Shown: positions 1 to 11,834, counted from the first letter of the stretch. The stretch: DNA of 64,000 nucleotides from Sporichthya polymorpha DSM 43042 (GCF_000384115.1 NZ_KB913029.1:3695057-3759056), one strand, 5' to 3'. Program-made: numbers and translations. The notes: generated from the sequence alone by a model not told the origin.

Positions 1-148
1 GGGCACCGTCGCCCTGCGCAACAGCGGACCGTTCGGGTACTCGGTGCGCGTCCTTCCGGCCCACCGGCTGCTCGCCGGCCCGGCGGAGCTCGGGCTGGTC
101 GCGGTGCCGATGGCGCCGGCGGGGATGACCGACGGCCCGGTGCGCTGA
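1..148 (+). CDS. glgP: Alpha-glucan (glycogen) phosphorylase, C-terminal end
   Basis: Partial gene: only the last 48 codons lie in the window, read in frame 2 to a TGA at 146-148. The tail contains GPFGYSVRVLPAHRLLA followed by PAELGLVAVP, which matches the end of actinobacterial GlgP-type alpha-glucan phosphorylases as I remember them. Those enzymes phosphorolyse glycogen or maltodextrin to glucose-1-phosphate in the cytoplasm. The nearby debranching enzyme gene glgX on the other strand supports a glycogen role. The catalytic part is outside the window, so the call rests on the tail and context. Confidence 0.6.
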   Translation, partial: GTVALRNSGPFGYSVRVLPAHRLLAGPAELGLVAVPMAPAGMTDGPVR

Positions 149-294
149 CCGCGAGAAGCTCGCGGTCTGCAGTCGCAGGACACGCGCAGCGAACTATCCC
201 GAACAATCAGCGGTTCCGGGTGCAATCCTTGACCCCGTCGCCGTAGATTCGGCGGCTGCACGAGAACTGCAGCGGGACCGGTAGGAGAAGTGGC

Positions 295-2028
295 GTGGAA
301 CGGTTGCCGGGCACGCCCTATCTGGCCGGTGAGGTCATGGGGCGCGGTCCCCACGGTGCGGTGTTCGTGGCGCAGGACGCGGCCGAGCGTCGGCTCGCGG
401 TCAAGGTGCTCACGCCGGACCTGTCCGGGGGTGACGCCTCCGCGCGCGAGTTCGCGGGTCAGCGGGACACGCTCACCTCGCTGCGGCACCCGCACCTCAT
501 GCCGGTGTACGACATCGTGCTCACCGACACCGGTCTGCTCGCCGTCGTCACCGAGCGGGCCGAGGGCGGCAACCTGCGTCAGGCCCTCGAGGTCGTCCGC
601 ACCTTCCCCCCGTCCGAGGCGTGCCGCCTCGGCGCGCAGATCGCCCGGGCCCTGGCCTCGCTGCACGCGACCGGCCTGGTTCACGGCGACCTGACCGCGA
701 CCAACATCCTGTTCAACGACTCGGGCAGCCGCCCGGCCGTGCGCGTCTCCGACGCCGGCCTGACGCGATGGCTCGCCGGGCTCGGCCGCGGTTGGATCCC
801 GGTCGCGGCGGCGGCCTACGCGGCGCCCGAGGTGGCCGCCGGGGGCGTGCCCGGGGCGTCCGCGGACCTCTATGCGCTCGGTGTGCTGCTGCACGAGATG
901 TGCGTCGGGGTGCCGCCGTTCGCCGGCGACCCGGCAGAAGTGACGCGCCGTCATGTCGAAGAGGTGCCGGTGCGCCCGGCCGGCATCCCGGACCAGTTGT
1001 GGGTCCTGATCGCCGCGCTGCTCGCCAAGGACGGCGCCGCGCGCGTCGGTCCCGCGGCGGCCGTGGCCGGGTACCTCGACGCGATCGCGGCCGACGTCGA
1101 CCGCGTGCCCCCGGCCGCACCGATCGGACCCATCGCCGCCGCGGTGGCCCTCGCCCCGCTGCCGGACATCAGCGCCCCGGGTTCGGCGTTCGGCGCGGGC
1201 GTGGGCGACGCCGCCCCCGTGTTCGACGCGCCGGCCGACGTTCCCATCGCCGACGTCAGCCCGACCGCGGAGACCGACGTCCTGCCGGTCGCCGAACCGC
1301 CCGCGTGGACGCCGCCGCCCGCGGACCCCGCGCCGTGGGAGCGGCCGCCGGTCGAGGCCGCGGCCTACGACCCCTACCCGTCGTCGGGTTCGTCGTACGG
1401 CGAGTCCGGTGGGTACGACGCCGGGACCTACGCCGCCGCGGCCGGGTACGGCGCGGGTGGTTACGGCGGGGCCGGGTACGGACCGGTCGGCTCCGACCCG
1501 GTCGAGGTCGCGGCCGCCGCGGACCCCGAGGCCGAGCGCGCCCGCAACGCGGCCTACCTCGCCATGTACGAGCGTGACCGCCGCCGGCGGTTCGCGATCA
1601 TCGCGGGCGTCGTCCTGCTCTCGGTGATCGGCGTCGGCGTCGCGATCGGTGCGGTCATCGGCAGCGGCGACGGCGGTGGCGACGGAGACGACCCCGGCGT
1701 CGACGATCCCGGCATCGTCCTGCCGACCCCGGTGTTCCCGGGCGACCTGGAGTCCCCGACCCCGACGCCGGAGGAGTCCCCGACCCCGACCCCGGAGCCG
1801 ACCCCGACCCCGACCCCGGCGCCCCCGGGCACGACCCCCCGGCCGACCCCGGAACCCACTCCCACCCCGACCCCCACCCCGGTTCCCACCCCGACCCCGA
1901 CGATCCCGGTCGTGACCGTCACCCCGCCGCCGACGCCGACGCCGGTCGTGACGCCGACACCGGAGCCGACGCCGACCCCGGAGCCGACCCCGTCGCCGCC
2001 GGCAGTTGAGTCGGAGCCGGCGGCGTAG
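295..2028 (+). CDS. Membrane-anchored protein-kinase-like protein with Pro/Thr-rich outer tail
   Basis: 577 residues from a GTG preceded by AGGAG at 283-287. The N-terminal 270 residues have a serine/threonine kinase fold: glycine loop GRGPHGAVF (about 17-24), ATP lysine in LAVKV (Lys37), catalytic loop [11 protein letters not shown] (His130, Asp132, Asn137) and YAAPE. Several motifs deviate: HRD is HGD, the catalytic-loop lysine is Thr134, and DFG is DAG (Asp153). The metal-binding Asp and Asn remain, so it may be a weak kinase or a pseudokinase. A Gly/Tyr/Ala-rich linker leads to one membrane span (about 433-455, after RDRRRRF), a Gly/Asp-rich patch, and about 100 residues of PTPTPTP-type repeats predicted outside the cell. 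No PASTA domain is seen. The tail-to-tail neighbour glgX begins one base further on; ligand and substrate are unknown. Confidence 0.8.
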   Translation: MERLPGTPYLAGEVMGRGPHGAVFVAQDAAERRLAVKVLTPDLSGGDASAREFAGQRDTLTSLRHPHLMPVYDIVLTDTGLLAVVTERAEGGNLRQALEVVRTFPPSEACRLGAQIARALASLHATGLVHGDLTATNILFNDSGSRPAVRVSDAGLTRWLAGLGRGWIPVAAAAYAAPEVAAGGVPGASADLYALGVLLHEMCVGVPPFAGDPAEVTRRHVEEVPVRPAGIPDQLWVLIAALLAKDGAARVGPAAAVAGYLDAIAADVDRVPPAAPIGPIAAAVALAPLPDISAPGSAFGAGVGDAAPVFDAPADVPIADVSPTAETDVLPVAEPPAWTPPPADPAPWERPPVEAAAYDPYPSSGSSYGESGGYDAGTYAAAAGYGAGGYGGAGYGPVGSDPVEVAAAADPEAERARNAAYLAMYERDRRRRFAIIAGVVLLSVIGVGVAIGAVIGSGDGGGDGDDPGVDDPGIVLPTPVFPGDLESPTPTPEESPTPTPEPTPTPTPAPPGTTPRPTPEPTPTPTPTPVPTPTPTIPVVTVTPPPTPTPVVTPTPEPTPTPEPTPSPPAVESEPAA

Positions 2029-2029
2029 C

Positions 2030-4204
<2,175 letters not shown>

Positions 4205-4276
4205 CCGGCCATGATCCCGCCTGGCGGGCCCGGCCGATAACGTGCCCGTGCGGAAGAACTCGACGAGGAGGTCGGT

Positions 4277-5056
<780 letters not shown>

Positions 5057-5195
5057 CGCCCCGTTTCGAGCGCCACTGCACGACCCGCTAGGATCGCTAC
5101 TCGCCAGTAATAGTTCCCGGTGACCCCGTCCTCGGGCACCGAGGGCCAGCGTGAGCTGCGGCGCGACGTTTTCGACCAGGAGGTCTGAGCCGAAC

Positions 5196-5981
5196 ATGAA
5201 GATCGTCGTCTGCGTGAAGCAGGTGCCGGACACGTGGGCTGAGAAGAAGCTCGACGCGTCCAAGACGCTCGACCGCGTCTCGGTCGACAACATCCTCAAC
5301 GAGATGGACGAGTTCGCCATCGAAGAGGCGCTCCAGATGACCGAGGCCCACGGTGGCTCGGTGACCGTGCTCTGCATGGGGCCGGACTCGGCCACGGAGG
5401 CCATTCGCAAGGCGCTCTCGATGGGTGCCGACGACGCCGTGCACGTCGTCGACGACGCCCTCAAGGGTTCGTGCGCCGCGACGACGTCGCTGGTGCTCGC
5501 CAAGGCCCTCGAGCGCATCGGGGACTACGACCTGGTCATCGCCGGGTCGGAGGCCTCCGACGCCCGGACCTCGGTCGTGCCGGCGATGCTCGCCGAGCGC
5601 CTCGGGATCCCGCAGGTCACCTTCGTGAACAAGGTCGAGGTCGACCCGAACGCGAAGACCCTCAAGGCCAACCGCATCACCGACGACGGCTACCAGGTCG
5701 TCGAGGCCTCGCTGCCCGCGATGATCTCGGCCGTCGAGAAGATGAACGAGCCGCGGTACCCCTCGTTCAAGGGGATCATGGCCGCGAAGAAGAAGCCGGT
5801 CGAGACCGTGTCGCTCGGCGACCTCGGCATCGATGCCGGTGAGGTCGGACTGGCGGGTTCCTGGACCCAGGTCAACTCCAGCGCGGACCGGCCCCCGCGG
5901 TCGGCCGGCACCATCGTCGAGGACGACGGCAACGGTGGCACCGCGCTCGTGGACTTCCTCGCGTCCAAGAAGTTCGTCTAA
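5196..5981 (+). CDS. etfB: Electron transfer flavoprotein, beta subunit
   Basis: 261 residues. The frame is open from 5151, but ATG at 5196 follows AGGAGG (5178-5183) and gives the family N-terminus MKIVVCVKQVPDTWAEK. EtfB pairs with EtfA to carry electrons from acyl-CoA and other dehydrogenases to the quinone pool; this subunit holds AMP. Family signatures include NEMDEFAIEEAL, CMGPDSATEAIRKAL, the DLVIAGSEASD adenine-binding stretch and LPAMISAVEKMNEPRYPSFKGIMAAKK (given here as two adjoining pieces: LPAMISAVEK and MNEPRYPSFKG). etfA follows 20 bases later, as in the M. tuberculosis fixA-fixB pair. The gap before it holds a possible -10 (TAGGAT near 5090). Confidence 0.96.
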   Translation: MKIVVCVKQVPDTWAEKKLDASKTLDRVSVDNILNEMDEFAIEEALQMTEAHGGSVTVLCMGPDSATEAIRKALSMGADDAVHVVDDALKGSCAATTSLVLAKALERIGDYDLVIAGSEASDARTSVVPAMLAERLGIPQVTFVNKVEVDPNAKTLKANRITDDGYQVVEASLPAMISAVEKMNEPRYPSFKGIMAAKKKPVETVSLGDLGIDAGEVGLAGSWTQVNSSADRPPRSAGTIVEDDGNGGTALVDFLASKKFV

Positions 5982-6001
5982 GGCGAGAAGGAGATACGGA
6001 A

Positions 6002-6961
6002 ATGTCGCAGGTTCTCGTTCTCGTCGAGCACACCGACGGTGCGCTGAAGAAGGTCAGCCTCGAGCTGCTGACCATGGCCAAGGCCGTGGGTGAGCCGGCG
6101 GCCGTGTTCGTCGGCTCCGGCATCGACAACGCCGCGGACAAGCTGGCCGAGTACGGCGCGGAGACCATCTACGTCGCCGACGACGCCGAGCTCACGGGCT
6201 ACGTCGTGGCCCCGGTCGCCGAGGTGCTGGCCAAGCTGGTCGCGGAGCAGTCCCCGGCCGCCGTCCTGGTCGCCGCCACCGCCACCGGCAAGGAGATCGC
6301 CGGTCGCCTGGCCATCAAGACCAACTCCGGTGTCCTCACCGACGCCACCGGGCTGACCAGCGAGGGCGGTTCCGTCGTCGCCGAGCAGTCGATCTTCGGT
6401 GGCGCCACGGTCGTGCAGTCCTCGGCCACCAAGGGCACCCCGATCATCGCGGTGCTCCCGAACGCCACCCCGCCGGAGGCCGCGCCGGCCGCCGGCAACC
6501 GCGTCCCGGTCTCGGTGGAGCTCTCGGCCGCCGCCAAGGGCGCGAAGATCGTCGACTCCGTCATCGAGGAGAAGGGCGAGCGTCCGGAGCTCACCGAGGC
6601 CTCGATCGTCGTCTCCGGCGGTCGCGGTGTCGGTTCGGCCGAGAACATGTCGGTCGTCGAGAAGCTCGCGGACTCGCTCGGCGCGGCCGTGGGCGCCTCC
6701 CGCGCCGTCGTCGACGCCGGCTGGTACCCGCACAACTCGCAGGTCGGTCAGACCGGCAAGACCGTCTCGCCGCAGCTGTACATCGCGGCGGGCATCTCCG
6801 GTGCGATCCAGCACCGCGCCGGCATGCAGACCTCGAAGACGATCGTCGCGGTGAACAAGGACCGCGAGGCCCCGATCTTCGAGCTCGCCGACTACGGCGT
6901 CGTCGGCGACCTGCACAAGGTCCTGCCGCAGGCCACCGACGAGATCACGAAGCGCAAGTAA
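6002..6961 (+). CDS. etfA: Electron transfer flavoprotein, alpha subunit
   Basis: 319 residues, ATG at 6002 with AGAAGGAGA about 8 bases upstream. EtfA binds the FAD of the EtfAB heterodimer. The C-terminal FAD-binding domain shows the hallmark order [44 protein letters not shown] and [23 protein letters not shown]. Length is usual for bacterial EtfA. It is co-directional with etfB, separated by 20 bases, and surely co-transcribed. A family A palindromic repeat follows directly downstream and may serve as a transcript-end structure. Confidence 0.96.
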   Translation: MSQVLVLVEHTDGALKKVSLELLTMAKAVGEPAAVFVGSGIDNAADKLAEYGAETIYVADDAELTGYVVAPVAEVLAKLVAEQSPAAVLVAATATGKEIAGRLAIKTNSGVLTDATGLTSEGGSVVAEQSIFGGATVVQSSATKGTPIIAVLPNATPPEAAPAAGNRVPVSVELSAAAKGAKIVDSVIEEKGERPELTEASIVVSGGRGVGSAENMSVVEKLADSLGAAVGASRAVVDAGWYPHNSQVGQTGKTVSPQLYIAAGISGAIQHRAGMQTSKTIVAVNKDREAPIFELADYGVVGDLHKVLPQATDEITKRK

Positions 6962-6968
6962 GCATTTC

Positions 6969-7063
6969 CCCGAAAGCGCACTATGGCACCCGCGAAAGCA
7001 AAATGCGGGTGCCATTCTGCGCTTTCGGAGAAGCTCAACGGTGCTGTCCTGCGCTTTCGGGGA
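6969..7063. repeat. Family A palindromic repeat, copy A1
   Basis: Imperfect nested palindrome between etfA and the cysteine desulfurase gene. Outer arms CCGAAAGCGCA (6970-6980) and TGCGCTTTCGG (7018-7028) enclose inner arms GGCACCCGC (6985-6993) and GCGGGTGCC (7005-7013) around GAAAGCAAAAT. A second TGCGCTTTCGGGG (7050-7062), preceded by GGTGCTGTCC, follows. The same element occurs at 9471-9568 and, inverted, at 10550-10614. Confidence 0.85.
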
Positions 7064-7110
7064 GCCGCGGGAACAACGCGCCCGCGGGTCGCGATTAGGC
7101 TCTTGTGGCG

Positions 7111-8298
7111 ATGACGTACCTGGACCACGCGGCGACGACGCCGATGCTTCCCGAGGCGCTGGCCGCGATGACGGCCGAGCTCGGGCGCGTCGGGAACCCC
7201 TCGTCGCTGCACGGCAGCGGCCGATCGGCCCGCCGGGTGGTCGAGGAGTCGCGCGAGACCGTCGCCGCGGCGCTCGGGTGCCGGCCCGGTGAGGTCGTGT
7301 TCACCGGGGGCGGCACGGAGGCCGACAACCTCGCGCTCAAGGGCCTGTACTGGGCCCGGTCCGCGGAGGACGGAGCGCGCCGGCGGATCCTGATCAGCGC
7401 CGTGGAGCACCACGCGGTGCTCGACCCTGCGGAGTGGCTCGCACGTCACCAGGGCGCGGAGCTGGAGATCCTGCCCGTCGACGAGCTCGGGCGGCTGCAG
7501 CCGGAGACGTTGCGGGCAGCGATCGGGCGCGACCCCGAGTCGGTCGCGCTGGTCTCGGTGATGTGGGCCAACAACGAGGTCGGGACGGTTCAGCCGATCG
7601 CCGAGCTCGCCGCGATCGCGCGGGAGTTCGAGATCCCGCTGCACTCGGACGCCGTGCAGGCCGTCGGGCAGCTGCCGGTCGACTTCGCCGGGTCCGGGGT
7701 GTCCGCGATGGCGCTGACCGGCCACAAGCTCGGCGGGCCCCTCGGTATCGGGGCGCTCGTGCTCGCGCGCGGGACGGTGCCGACGCCGCTGCTGCACGGC
7801 GGCGGTCAGGAGCGCGACGTCCACTCCGGGACGCTGGACACGCCCGCGATCGCGGGCTTCGCGGCCGCCGTCGAGACGTCGGTGCGCAACCTCGAGGCTC
7901 ACACCGCGACGCTGCTGCGCCTTCGCTCCGACCTCGTCGACGGCGTGCTGGCCGCGGTGCCCGACGCCCGCTACAACGGCGACCCCGACAGACGCCTGCC
8001 CGGCAACGCCCACTTCTCGTTCCCCGGCTGCGAGGGCGACTCGCTGCTGATGCTGCTCGACGCCCGGGGCATCGAGTGCTCGACCGGCTCCGCGTGCTCG
8101 GCCGGCGTCGCGCGGCCCTCACACGTGCTGCTCGCGATGGGGCACGACGAGCCCTCGGCCCGCAGTTCGCTGCGGTTCTCCCTCGGCCACACCTCGACCG
8201 AGGCCGACGTCGCCGACCTGCTCGAGGCGCTGCCCCCGGTGGTGGAGCGCGCCCGCCGCGCCGGTGAGATCGCGGCCGCCCGGCACAAGCGGGCCTGA
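7111..8298 (+). CDS. iscS: Cysteine desulfurase (IscS/NifS family)
   Basis: 395 residues from ATG at 7111; an in-frame GTG at 7105 would add two residues. PLP enzyme that moves sulfur from cysteine to an active-site cysteine persulfide for Fe-S assembly and tRNA thiolation. N-terminal LDHAATTPM, the PLP-facing [10 protein letters not shown] histidine, PLP lysine in [11 protein letters not shown] (Lys206) and the mobile-loop cysteine in STGSACSAG (Cys329) are all visible. mnmA follows after 21 bases, so sulfur donation to MnmA is the likely main job, as for the adjacent pair in M. tuberculosis. No good ribosome site is seen; TAGGCT at 7096-7101 could be a -10 of a nearly leaderless transcript. 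Confidence 0.93.
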   Translation: MTYLDHAATTPMLPEALAAMTAELGRVGNPSSLHGSGRSARRVVEESRETVAAALGCRPGEVVFTGGGTEADNLALKGLYWARSAEDGARRRILISAVEHHAVLDPAEWLARHQGAELEILPVDELGRLQPETLRAAIGRDPESVALVSVMWANNEVGTVQPIAELAAIAREFEIPLHSDAVQAVGQLPVDFAGSGVSAMALTGHKLGGPLGIGALVLARGTVPTPLLHGGGQERDVHSGTLDTPAIAGFAAAVETSVRNLEAHTATLLRLRSDLVDGVLAAVPDARYNGDPDRRLPGNAHFSFPGCEGDSLLMLLDARGIECSTGSACSAGVARPSHVLLAMGHDEPSARSSLRFSLGHTSTEADVADLLEALPPVVERARRAGEIAAARHKRA

Positions 8299-8319
8299 GA
8301 TGCCCGTCCTCGCGGTTCC

Positions 8320-9387
8320 GTGAACGTCCTGGCGGCACTGTCCGGGGGCGTGGACTCCGCCGTCGCGGCGGCCCGCGCCGTCGAGGCCGGCCACGACGTC
8401 ACCGGCGTCCACCTCGCGCTGGCCGAGGCGCCGGACAACCCGCGCGGCAAGGGCTGCTGCACCCCCGAGGACGCCCGGGACGCGCGCCGCGTCGCCGACG
8501 TCCTGGGCATCCCGTTCTACGTCTGGGACCTCGCCGAGCGGTTCCGCGCCGACGTGGTCGACGACTTCGTCGCCGAGTACGCCGCCGGCCGCACCCCGAA
8601 CCCGTGCCTGCGCTGCAACGAATCGATCAAGTTCGCCGCGGTGCTGGACCGCGCGATCGGGCTGGGGTTCGACGCGGTCTGCACGGGGCACTACGCGCGC
8701 CTGATTGACGGTCCGTCAGGTCGCGAGCTGCACCGGGCGGTCGACCCGGACAAGGACCAGTCCTACGTGCTCGGCGTGCTGGAGGCGGACCAGCTCGCGC
8801 ACGCGATGTTCCCGCTCGGCGACTCGGTGAAGGGCGACGTCCGCGCCGAGGCCGAGGCCCGTGGGCTCGCCGTTGCGGCCAAGCCGGACAGCCACGACAT
8901 CTGCTTCATCCCCGACGGCGACACCGCCGGGTTCCTGCGCAAGCGGCTGGGGGAGCGGCCGGGCGAGCTCGTCGACACCGCCGGCGCGGTGCTGGGGGAG
9001 CACTCCGGCGCGTACGGCTTCACGGTCGGGCAGCGGAAGGGCCTGCGCATCGGCACCCCCGCCCCCGACGGCCGCCCCCGCTACGTCCTCGACGTCTCCG
9101 TCGTCGACAACCGCGTCACCGTCGGGCCCGCCGAGGCCCTCGACGTCCGTGGCCTGACGGCCGACCGCCCCCGCTGGTGCGGCGACGCACTGCTGGGCTC
9201 GAGCGAGTGCCTCGTCCAGTTCCGGGCCCACGGCGACCCCGTCCCCGCCGCCGTCACCGCCATCGAGGGGGGCCTCCAGATCGCGTTCGCGACCCCCGTC
9301 CGCGGCGTCGCCCCCGGCCAGGCCGCCGTCCTCTACGACGGCACCCGCGTCCTCGGCTCCGCCACCATCGCCGCCACCGTCCGCTAG
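8320..9387 (+). CDS. mnmA: tRNA-specific 2-thiouridylase MnmA
   Basis: 355 residues from GTG at 8320. MnmA adenylates and then thiolates U34 of tRNA-Lys, -Glu and -Gln. Visible are the PP-loop ATP site [14 protein letters not shown] at the N-terminus, the catalytic cysteine in [10 protein letters not shown] (Cys96), TGHYARL, the tRNA-recognition [10 protein letters not shown] region and the persulfide cysteine in HDICFIPDG (Cys195), then the C-terminal barrel with FTVGQRKGL. Length is normal. It sits 21 bases after the cysteine desulfurase gene that supplies its sulfur. The region beyond its stop is rich in tandem and palindromic repeats. Confidence 0.95.
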   Translation: MNVLAALSGGVDSAVAAARAVEAGHDVTGVHLALAEAPDNPRGKGCCTPEDARDARRVADVLGIPFYVWDLAERFRADVVDDFVAEYAAGRTPNPCLRCNESIKFAAVLDRAIGLGFDAVCTGHYARLIDGPSGRELHRAVDPDKDQSYVLGVLEADQLAHAMFPLGDSVKGDVRAEAEARGLAVAAKPDSHDICFIPDGDTAGFLRKRLGERPGELVDTAGAVLGEHSGAYGFTVGQRKGLRIGTPAPDGRPRYVLDVSVVDNRVTVGPAEALDVRGLTADRPRWCGDALLGSSECLVQFRAHGDPVPAAVTAIEGGLQIAFATPVRGVAPGQAAVLYDGTRVLGSATIAATVR

Positions 9388-9404
9388 GCCCCCGGGGCTG
9401 ACCC

Positions 9405-9470
9405 GCCCCCGCCCCCGCCGTTCCCCGCCCCCGCCGTTCCCCGCCCCCCGCCGTTCCCCGCCCCGCCGTT
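9405..9470. repeat. Short GC-only tandem repeat
   Basis: Four imperfect copies of a unit of about 17 bases, core GCCGTTCCCCGCCCC, directly between mnmA and repeat copy A2. Purely low-complexity; no coding or hairpin function is evident. Confidence 0.7.
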
Positions 9471-9568
9471 CTCCCGAAAGCGCACTCTGGCACCTCCGAA
9501 AGCAAAATCCGGGTGCTGGACTGCGCTTTCGGGAGACGGGGCGGGGTGCTGTCCTGCGCTTTCGGGGG
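9471..9568. repeat. Family A palindromic repeat, copy A2
   Basis: Same arrangement and orientation as A1: CTCCCGAAAGCGCA (9471-9484), GGCACCTCCGAAAGCAAAAT, CCGGGTGC, TGCGCTTTCGGGAG (9522-9535), then the extra module GGTGCTGTCC plus TGCGCTTTCGGGG. It lies 90 bases before the DUF559 gene and is inverted relative to A3 on the other side of that gene. Confidence 0.85.
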
Positions 9569-9580
9569 AGCGGGGCGGAG

Positions 9581-9616
9581 TTGTCCACAGCGCGCACACC
9601 CCCGAAGTTGTCCACA
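9581..9616 (+). other. Two DnaA-box-like 9-mers
   Basis: TTGTCCACA occurs at 9581-9589 and again at 9608-9616, same orientation, 27 bases apart. This equals the actinobacterial DnaA box consensus. Only two copies and no AT-rich segment argue against an origin. They sit between repeat A2 and the DUF559 gene, so they may instead be part of that cassette or control the gene. Confidence 0.6.
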
Positions 9617-9658
9617 GGTCGGGCCGACGGGACAGCCGAGTCACCGAAGCTTCCGCCC

Positions 9659-10528
9659 ATGACCGATGCAGAACTTCTCCACGGGCCGTTTCGCCGCTGC
9701 GAGGGCCTGGAAGCTGGTTTGACGGCGCGTCAGGTGAACGGATCGCGCTTCCGGCTGATCACGAAGGACGTCCACGTCGCCGCGGAGACGCCGCTCGATC
9801 TCCCGACGCGGTGCGCGGCGTTCGGGAAGGCCGTCGACATCCCGTTCGTGTTCAGCCACTTCACCGCCGCGGAGCTCTACAACGTCCCGATCGATGCGGA
9901 CCAGAAGATTCACATCAGTGTCCGCTCGGAGATCGAGCCGCGGATGCGGGGGCTGGTCGCGCATCGCGTGCTGGACCTCGGGAACGTCTGGCACGTGCGC
10001 GGCTTTCCCGTCACCTCTCCGGGGCGGACCTTCGTCGACCTCGCGTCGAAGCTGGATCTGACGTCGCTCTGCGTCGCCGGGGACGTCCTCGGGGCCCGCA
10101 GCAGCCTGGACGAGATCGACCGCGCGATCGCGCTGGGCGTCGCCCGCCGGGGGATACGCCTGGCGAGGGAGGCGCGGGCACTGCTGAACCCGGCCGCGAA
10201 GTCTCCGCAGGAGACGCGGGTGCGGGTGCTGCTCACCCTCGCCGGCGTCCCGCCGCTGGCGGTGAACGAGCCCGCGATCGGCCGGGACGGTCGGCCGTTC
10301 GCCGAACCGGACCTGGGGGAGCACACGGTTCTGGTCGCGATCGAGATCGAGGGCAGCCATCACCAGACCGATCGCGATCAGTGGCGGCGGGACATCCGAC
10401 GCGACGCGGCCTACCGGGACAACGGCTGGATCCTCATCAAGGTCACGAGGGAGGACATCTACTTCCGGCCGCAGTGGATCGTCGAGCAGGTCATCGCGGC
10501 CCTCCGCGCCCGCGGCATGCGCTGGTGA
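9659..10528 (+). CDS. DUF559 (VSR-like endonuclease fold) protein with AbiEi-like N-terminal part
   Basis: 289 residues from ATG at 9659; an in-frame GTG at 9581 overlaps a DnaA-box-like 9-mer and is less likely. The N-terminal two thirds (FVFSHFTAAELYNVPI, PVTSPGRTFVDLASKL) resemble the AbiEi-type antitoxin-associated region common in actinobacteria. The last 100 residues fit DUF559, a small relative of the very-short-patch-repair nuclease: VAIEIEGSHHQ, then DIRRDAAYRDNGWILIKVTRED. The acidic-Glu and His positions of the nuclease core look intact. No partner toxin gene is adjacent. The gene is bracketed by family A repeats in inverted orientation (A2 and A3), giving a cassette of about 1.1 kb. 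Actual function is unknown. Confidence 0.75.
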   Translation: MTDAELLHGPFRRCEGLEAGLTARQVNGSRFRLITKDVHVAAETPLDLPTRCAAFGKAVDIPFVFSHFTAAELYNVPIDADQKIHISVRSEIEPRMRGLVAHRVLDLGNVWHVRGFPVTSPGRTFVDLASKLDLTSLCVAGDVLGARSSLDEIDRAIALGVARRGIRLAREARALLNPAAKSPQETRVRVLLTLAGVPPLAVNEPAIGRDGRPFAEPDLGEHTVLVAIEIEGSHHQTDRDQWRRDIRRDAAYRDNGWILIKVTREDIYFRPQWIVEQVIAALRARGMRW

Positions 10529-10549
10529 CGCACGGCCAGGTGCCATCGA

Positions 10550-10614
10550 CTCCCGAAAGCGCAGCGCAGCACCCGCATTTTGCTTTCGGACGTGTCGCAC
10601 TGCGCTTTCGGGAG
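10550..10614. repeat. Family A palindromic repeat, copy A3 (inverted)
   Basis: Perfect 15-bp terminal inverted repeat CTCCCGAAAGCGCAG (10550-10564) and its complement (10600-10614). The inner GCACCCGCATTTTGCTTTCGG stretch (10570-10590 region) is the reverse complement of the core in A1 and A2, so this copy is flipped. It lacks the extra GGTGCTGTCC module. Confidence 0.85.
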
Positions 10615-10653
10615 AACAGCCGCCGCGGCGCGCACGAGCCGGGGAGGTGGGGG

Positions 10654-11286
10654 TCAGACCGCCGCGGCGAGGCGGGCGGTGCCGGGGCCGGAGAGGGCGG
10701 GGAGGGCGGCGGCGGTGCGGCCGGTCAGCAGGAGGAGCAGGTCCGCGGCGGGGCCGGAGACGTCCTCACCAGCGCCGGCGGACCAGTCGAGGTCGGTGGC
10801 CTGCAGGCGGAGGCCCCGCAGGCGCCGGCGGGCCCAGAACGGCCAGCCCATGCGCCAGACCCGCTCGAGGCCGGCCGCGGCCGCGACGGGCGGCATCGGG
10901 ACGGACCGGCCGAGCGGCCGGGTGACGTCCTGGACGTGGACGAGGGTGTCGAAGACGAGGTTGTCGAGCGTCGTGATCGCGGGCTTGCGGCGGATGTCGG
11001 CGACGTCGCGGAGTTCGGCCACGAGGTCAGGGATGCGGCCCGCGTGCCGGATCGCCAGGTCCCGGTTGATGCGGTCGAAGTCGCCGCGGGCGCGGACGGC
11101 CATGGCGAGGATCCGCGGCAATCCCGGGGACCGCGGGGTGAAGGCGACGTGCGCGGCGACGTCCCGGATCCGCCACGCCTCGCAGAGCGAGGGGTGCTCC
11201 CACTGCTCCGGGCTCAGCGACGCCAGCACGTCGGCCAGGACGCGCCGTTGGTCGGCGATGACGGTCCACTTCTCGTCGCGGTCCAT
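10654..11286 (-). CDS. Maleylpyruvate isomerase-family (mycothiol-dependent type) protein
   Basis: 210 residues from ATG at 11286. It belongs to the DinB-like four-helix superfamily whose actinobacterial members are annotated as mycothiol-dependent maleylpyruvate isomerases or TIGR03083 proteins. Visible are CEAWRIRDVAAHVAFTPR near residue 40 and FDTLVHVQDVTRPLGR near 115; the histidines and aspartate in these segments match the metal-binding positions of the fold. The true substrate cannot be read from the sequence. It is divergent from a MarR regulator 71 bases away, and two operator-like palindromes lie between them, which suggests MarR control of this gene. Confidence 0.7.
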   Translation of the reverse strand: MDRDEKWTVIADQRRVLADVLASLSPEQWEHPSLCEAWRIRDVAAHVAFTPRSPGLPRILAMAVRARGDFDRINRDLAIRHAGRIPDLVAELRDVADIRRKPAITTLDNLVFDTLVHVQDVTRPLGRSVPMPPVAAAAGLERVWRMGWPFWARRRLRGLRLQATDLDWSAGAGEDVSGPAADLLLLLTGRTAAALPALSGPGTARLAAAV

Positions 11287-11300
11287 CCCGATCCCCAGTT

Positions 11301-11336
11301 GTTCGAGTCTCGAACCAATTTATTCGAGTCTCTAAC
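11301..11336. promoter_or_regulatory. Paired operator for MarR regulator
   Basis: Perfect palindrome GTTCGAGTCTCGAAC (11301-11315) and a near copy ATTCGAGTCTCTAAC (11322-11336). Centres are 21 bases apart, two helical turns, so two dimers could sit on one face. They fill the divergent gap between the isomerase-like gene and the MarR gene. Confidence 0.75.
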
Positions 11337-11357
11337 CATCCGGTACCGTCGTCAAGT

Positions 11358-11792
11358 GTGACGGAGCCGCTGAACGTCGGACTGCTGCTGTTCCTCCCGT
11401 ACCGCGCGCTGGAGACCCGGGTCTTCCGGGAACTGGCCGCGGCGGGCTTCGACGACCTCACCCCGGCCCAGGCCCGCGTGTTCCAGCGGATCGGGCCCGG
11501 CGGCACCCGGCTCACCGAGCTGGCCGAGCAGGCCGGCATCACCAAGCCGACGGCGGCCTTCCTCGTCGACCAGCTCGAGCGCGCCGGGTACGTCGAGCGC
11601 GTCCCCGACCCCACCGACGGCCGTGCCCGTCTGGTGAAGGTGGCCGATCGCGGCGTCCGGGCCGTCGAGGCGTCCCGGCCGATCGTGGCCGCGGTCGAGG
11701 CGGAGTGGACCGCCCATCTCGGCGACCGCCGGATGACGCAGCTGCGCCGCGCCCTGGCGGACCTGCGCGAGATCACCGACCCGTGGCGGTGA
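11358..11792 (+). CDS. MarR family transcriptional regulator
   Basis: 144 residues from GTG at 11358. Winged-helix regulator, probably a dimeric repressor: TPAQARVFQRIGPGGTRLTELAEQAGITKPTAAFLVDQLERAGYVERVPDPTDGRARLVKV is the textbook MarR recognition helix and wing (shown from about residue 36 to 95; key pieces ITKPTAAFLVDQLE and DPTDGRARLV). Ligand is unknown. The start lies 22 bases beyond the second operator palindrome, indicating autoregulation together with the divergent gene. Confidence 0.9.
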   Translation: MTEPLNVGLLLFLPYRALETRVFRELAAAGFDDLTPAQARVFQRIGPGGTRLTELAEQAGITKPTAAFLVDQLERAGYVERVPDPTDGRARLVKVADRGVRAVEASRPIVAAVEAEWTAHLGDRRMTQLRRALADLREITDPWR

Positions 11793-11834
11793 TGACCTTC
11801 GGGAGAAGGCGAGGTCGGAGGAGATGAGGGTGCG

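Noticed and set aside
9581-9616. Chromosomal origin of replication
   Set aside because: Only two DnaA-box-like 9-mers, no AT-rich unwinding region, and no dnaA, dnaN or gyrB in the window.
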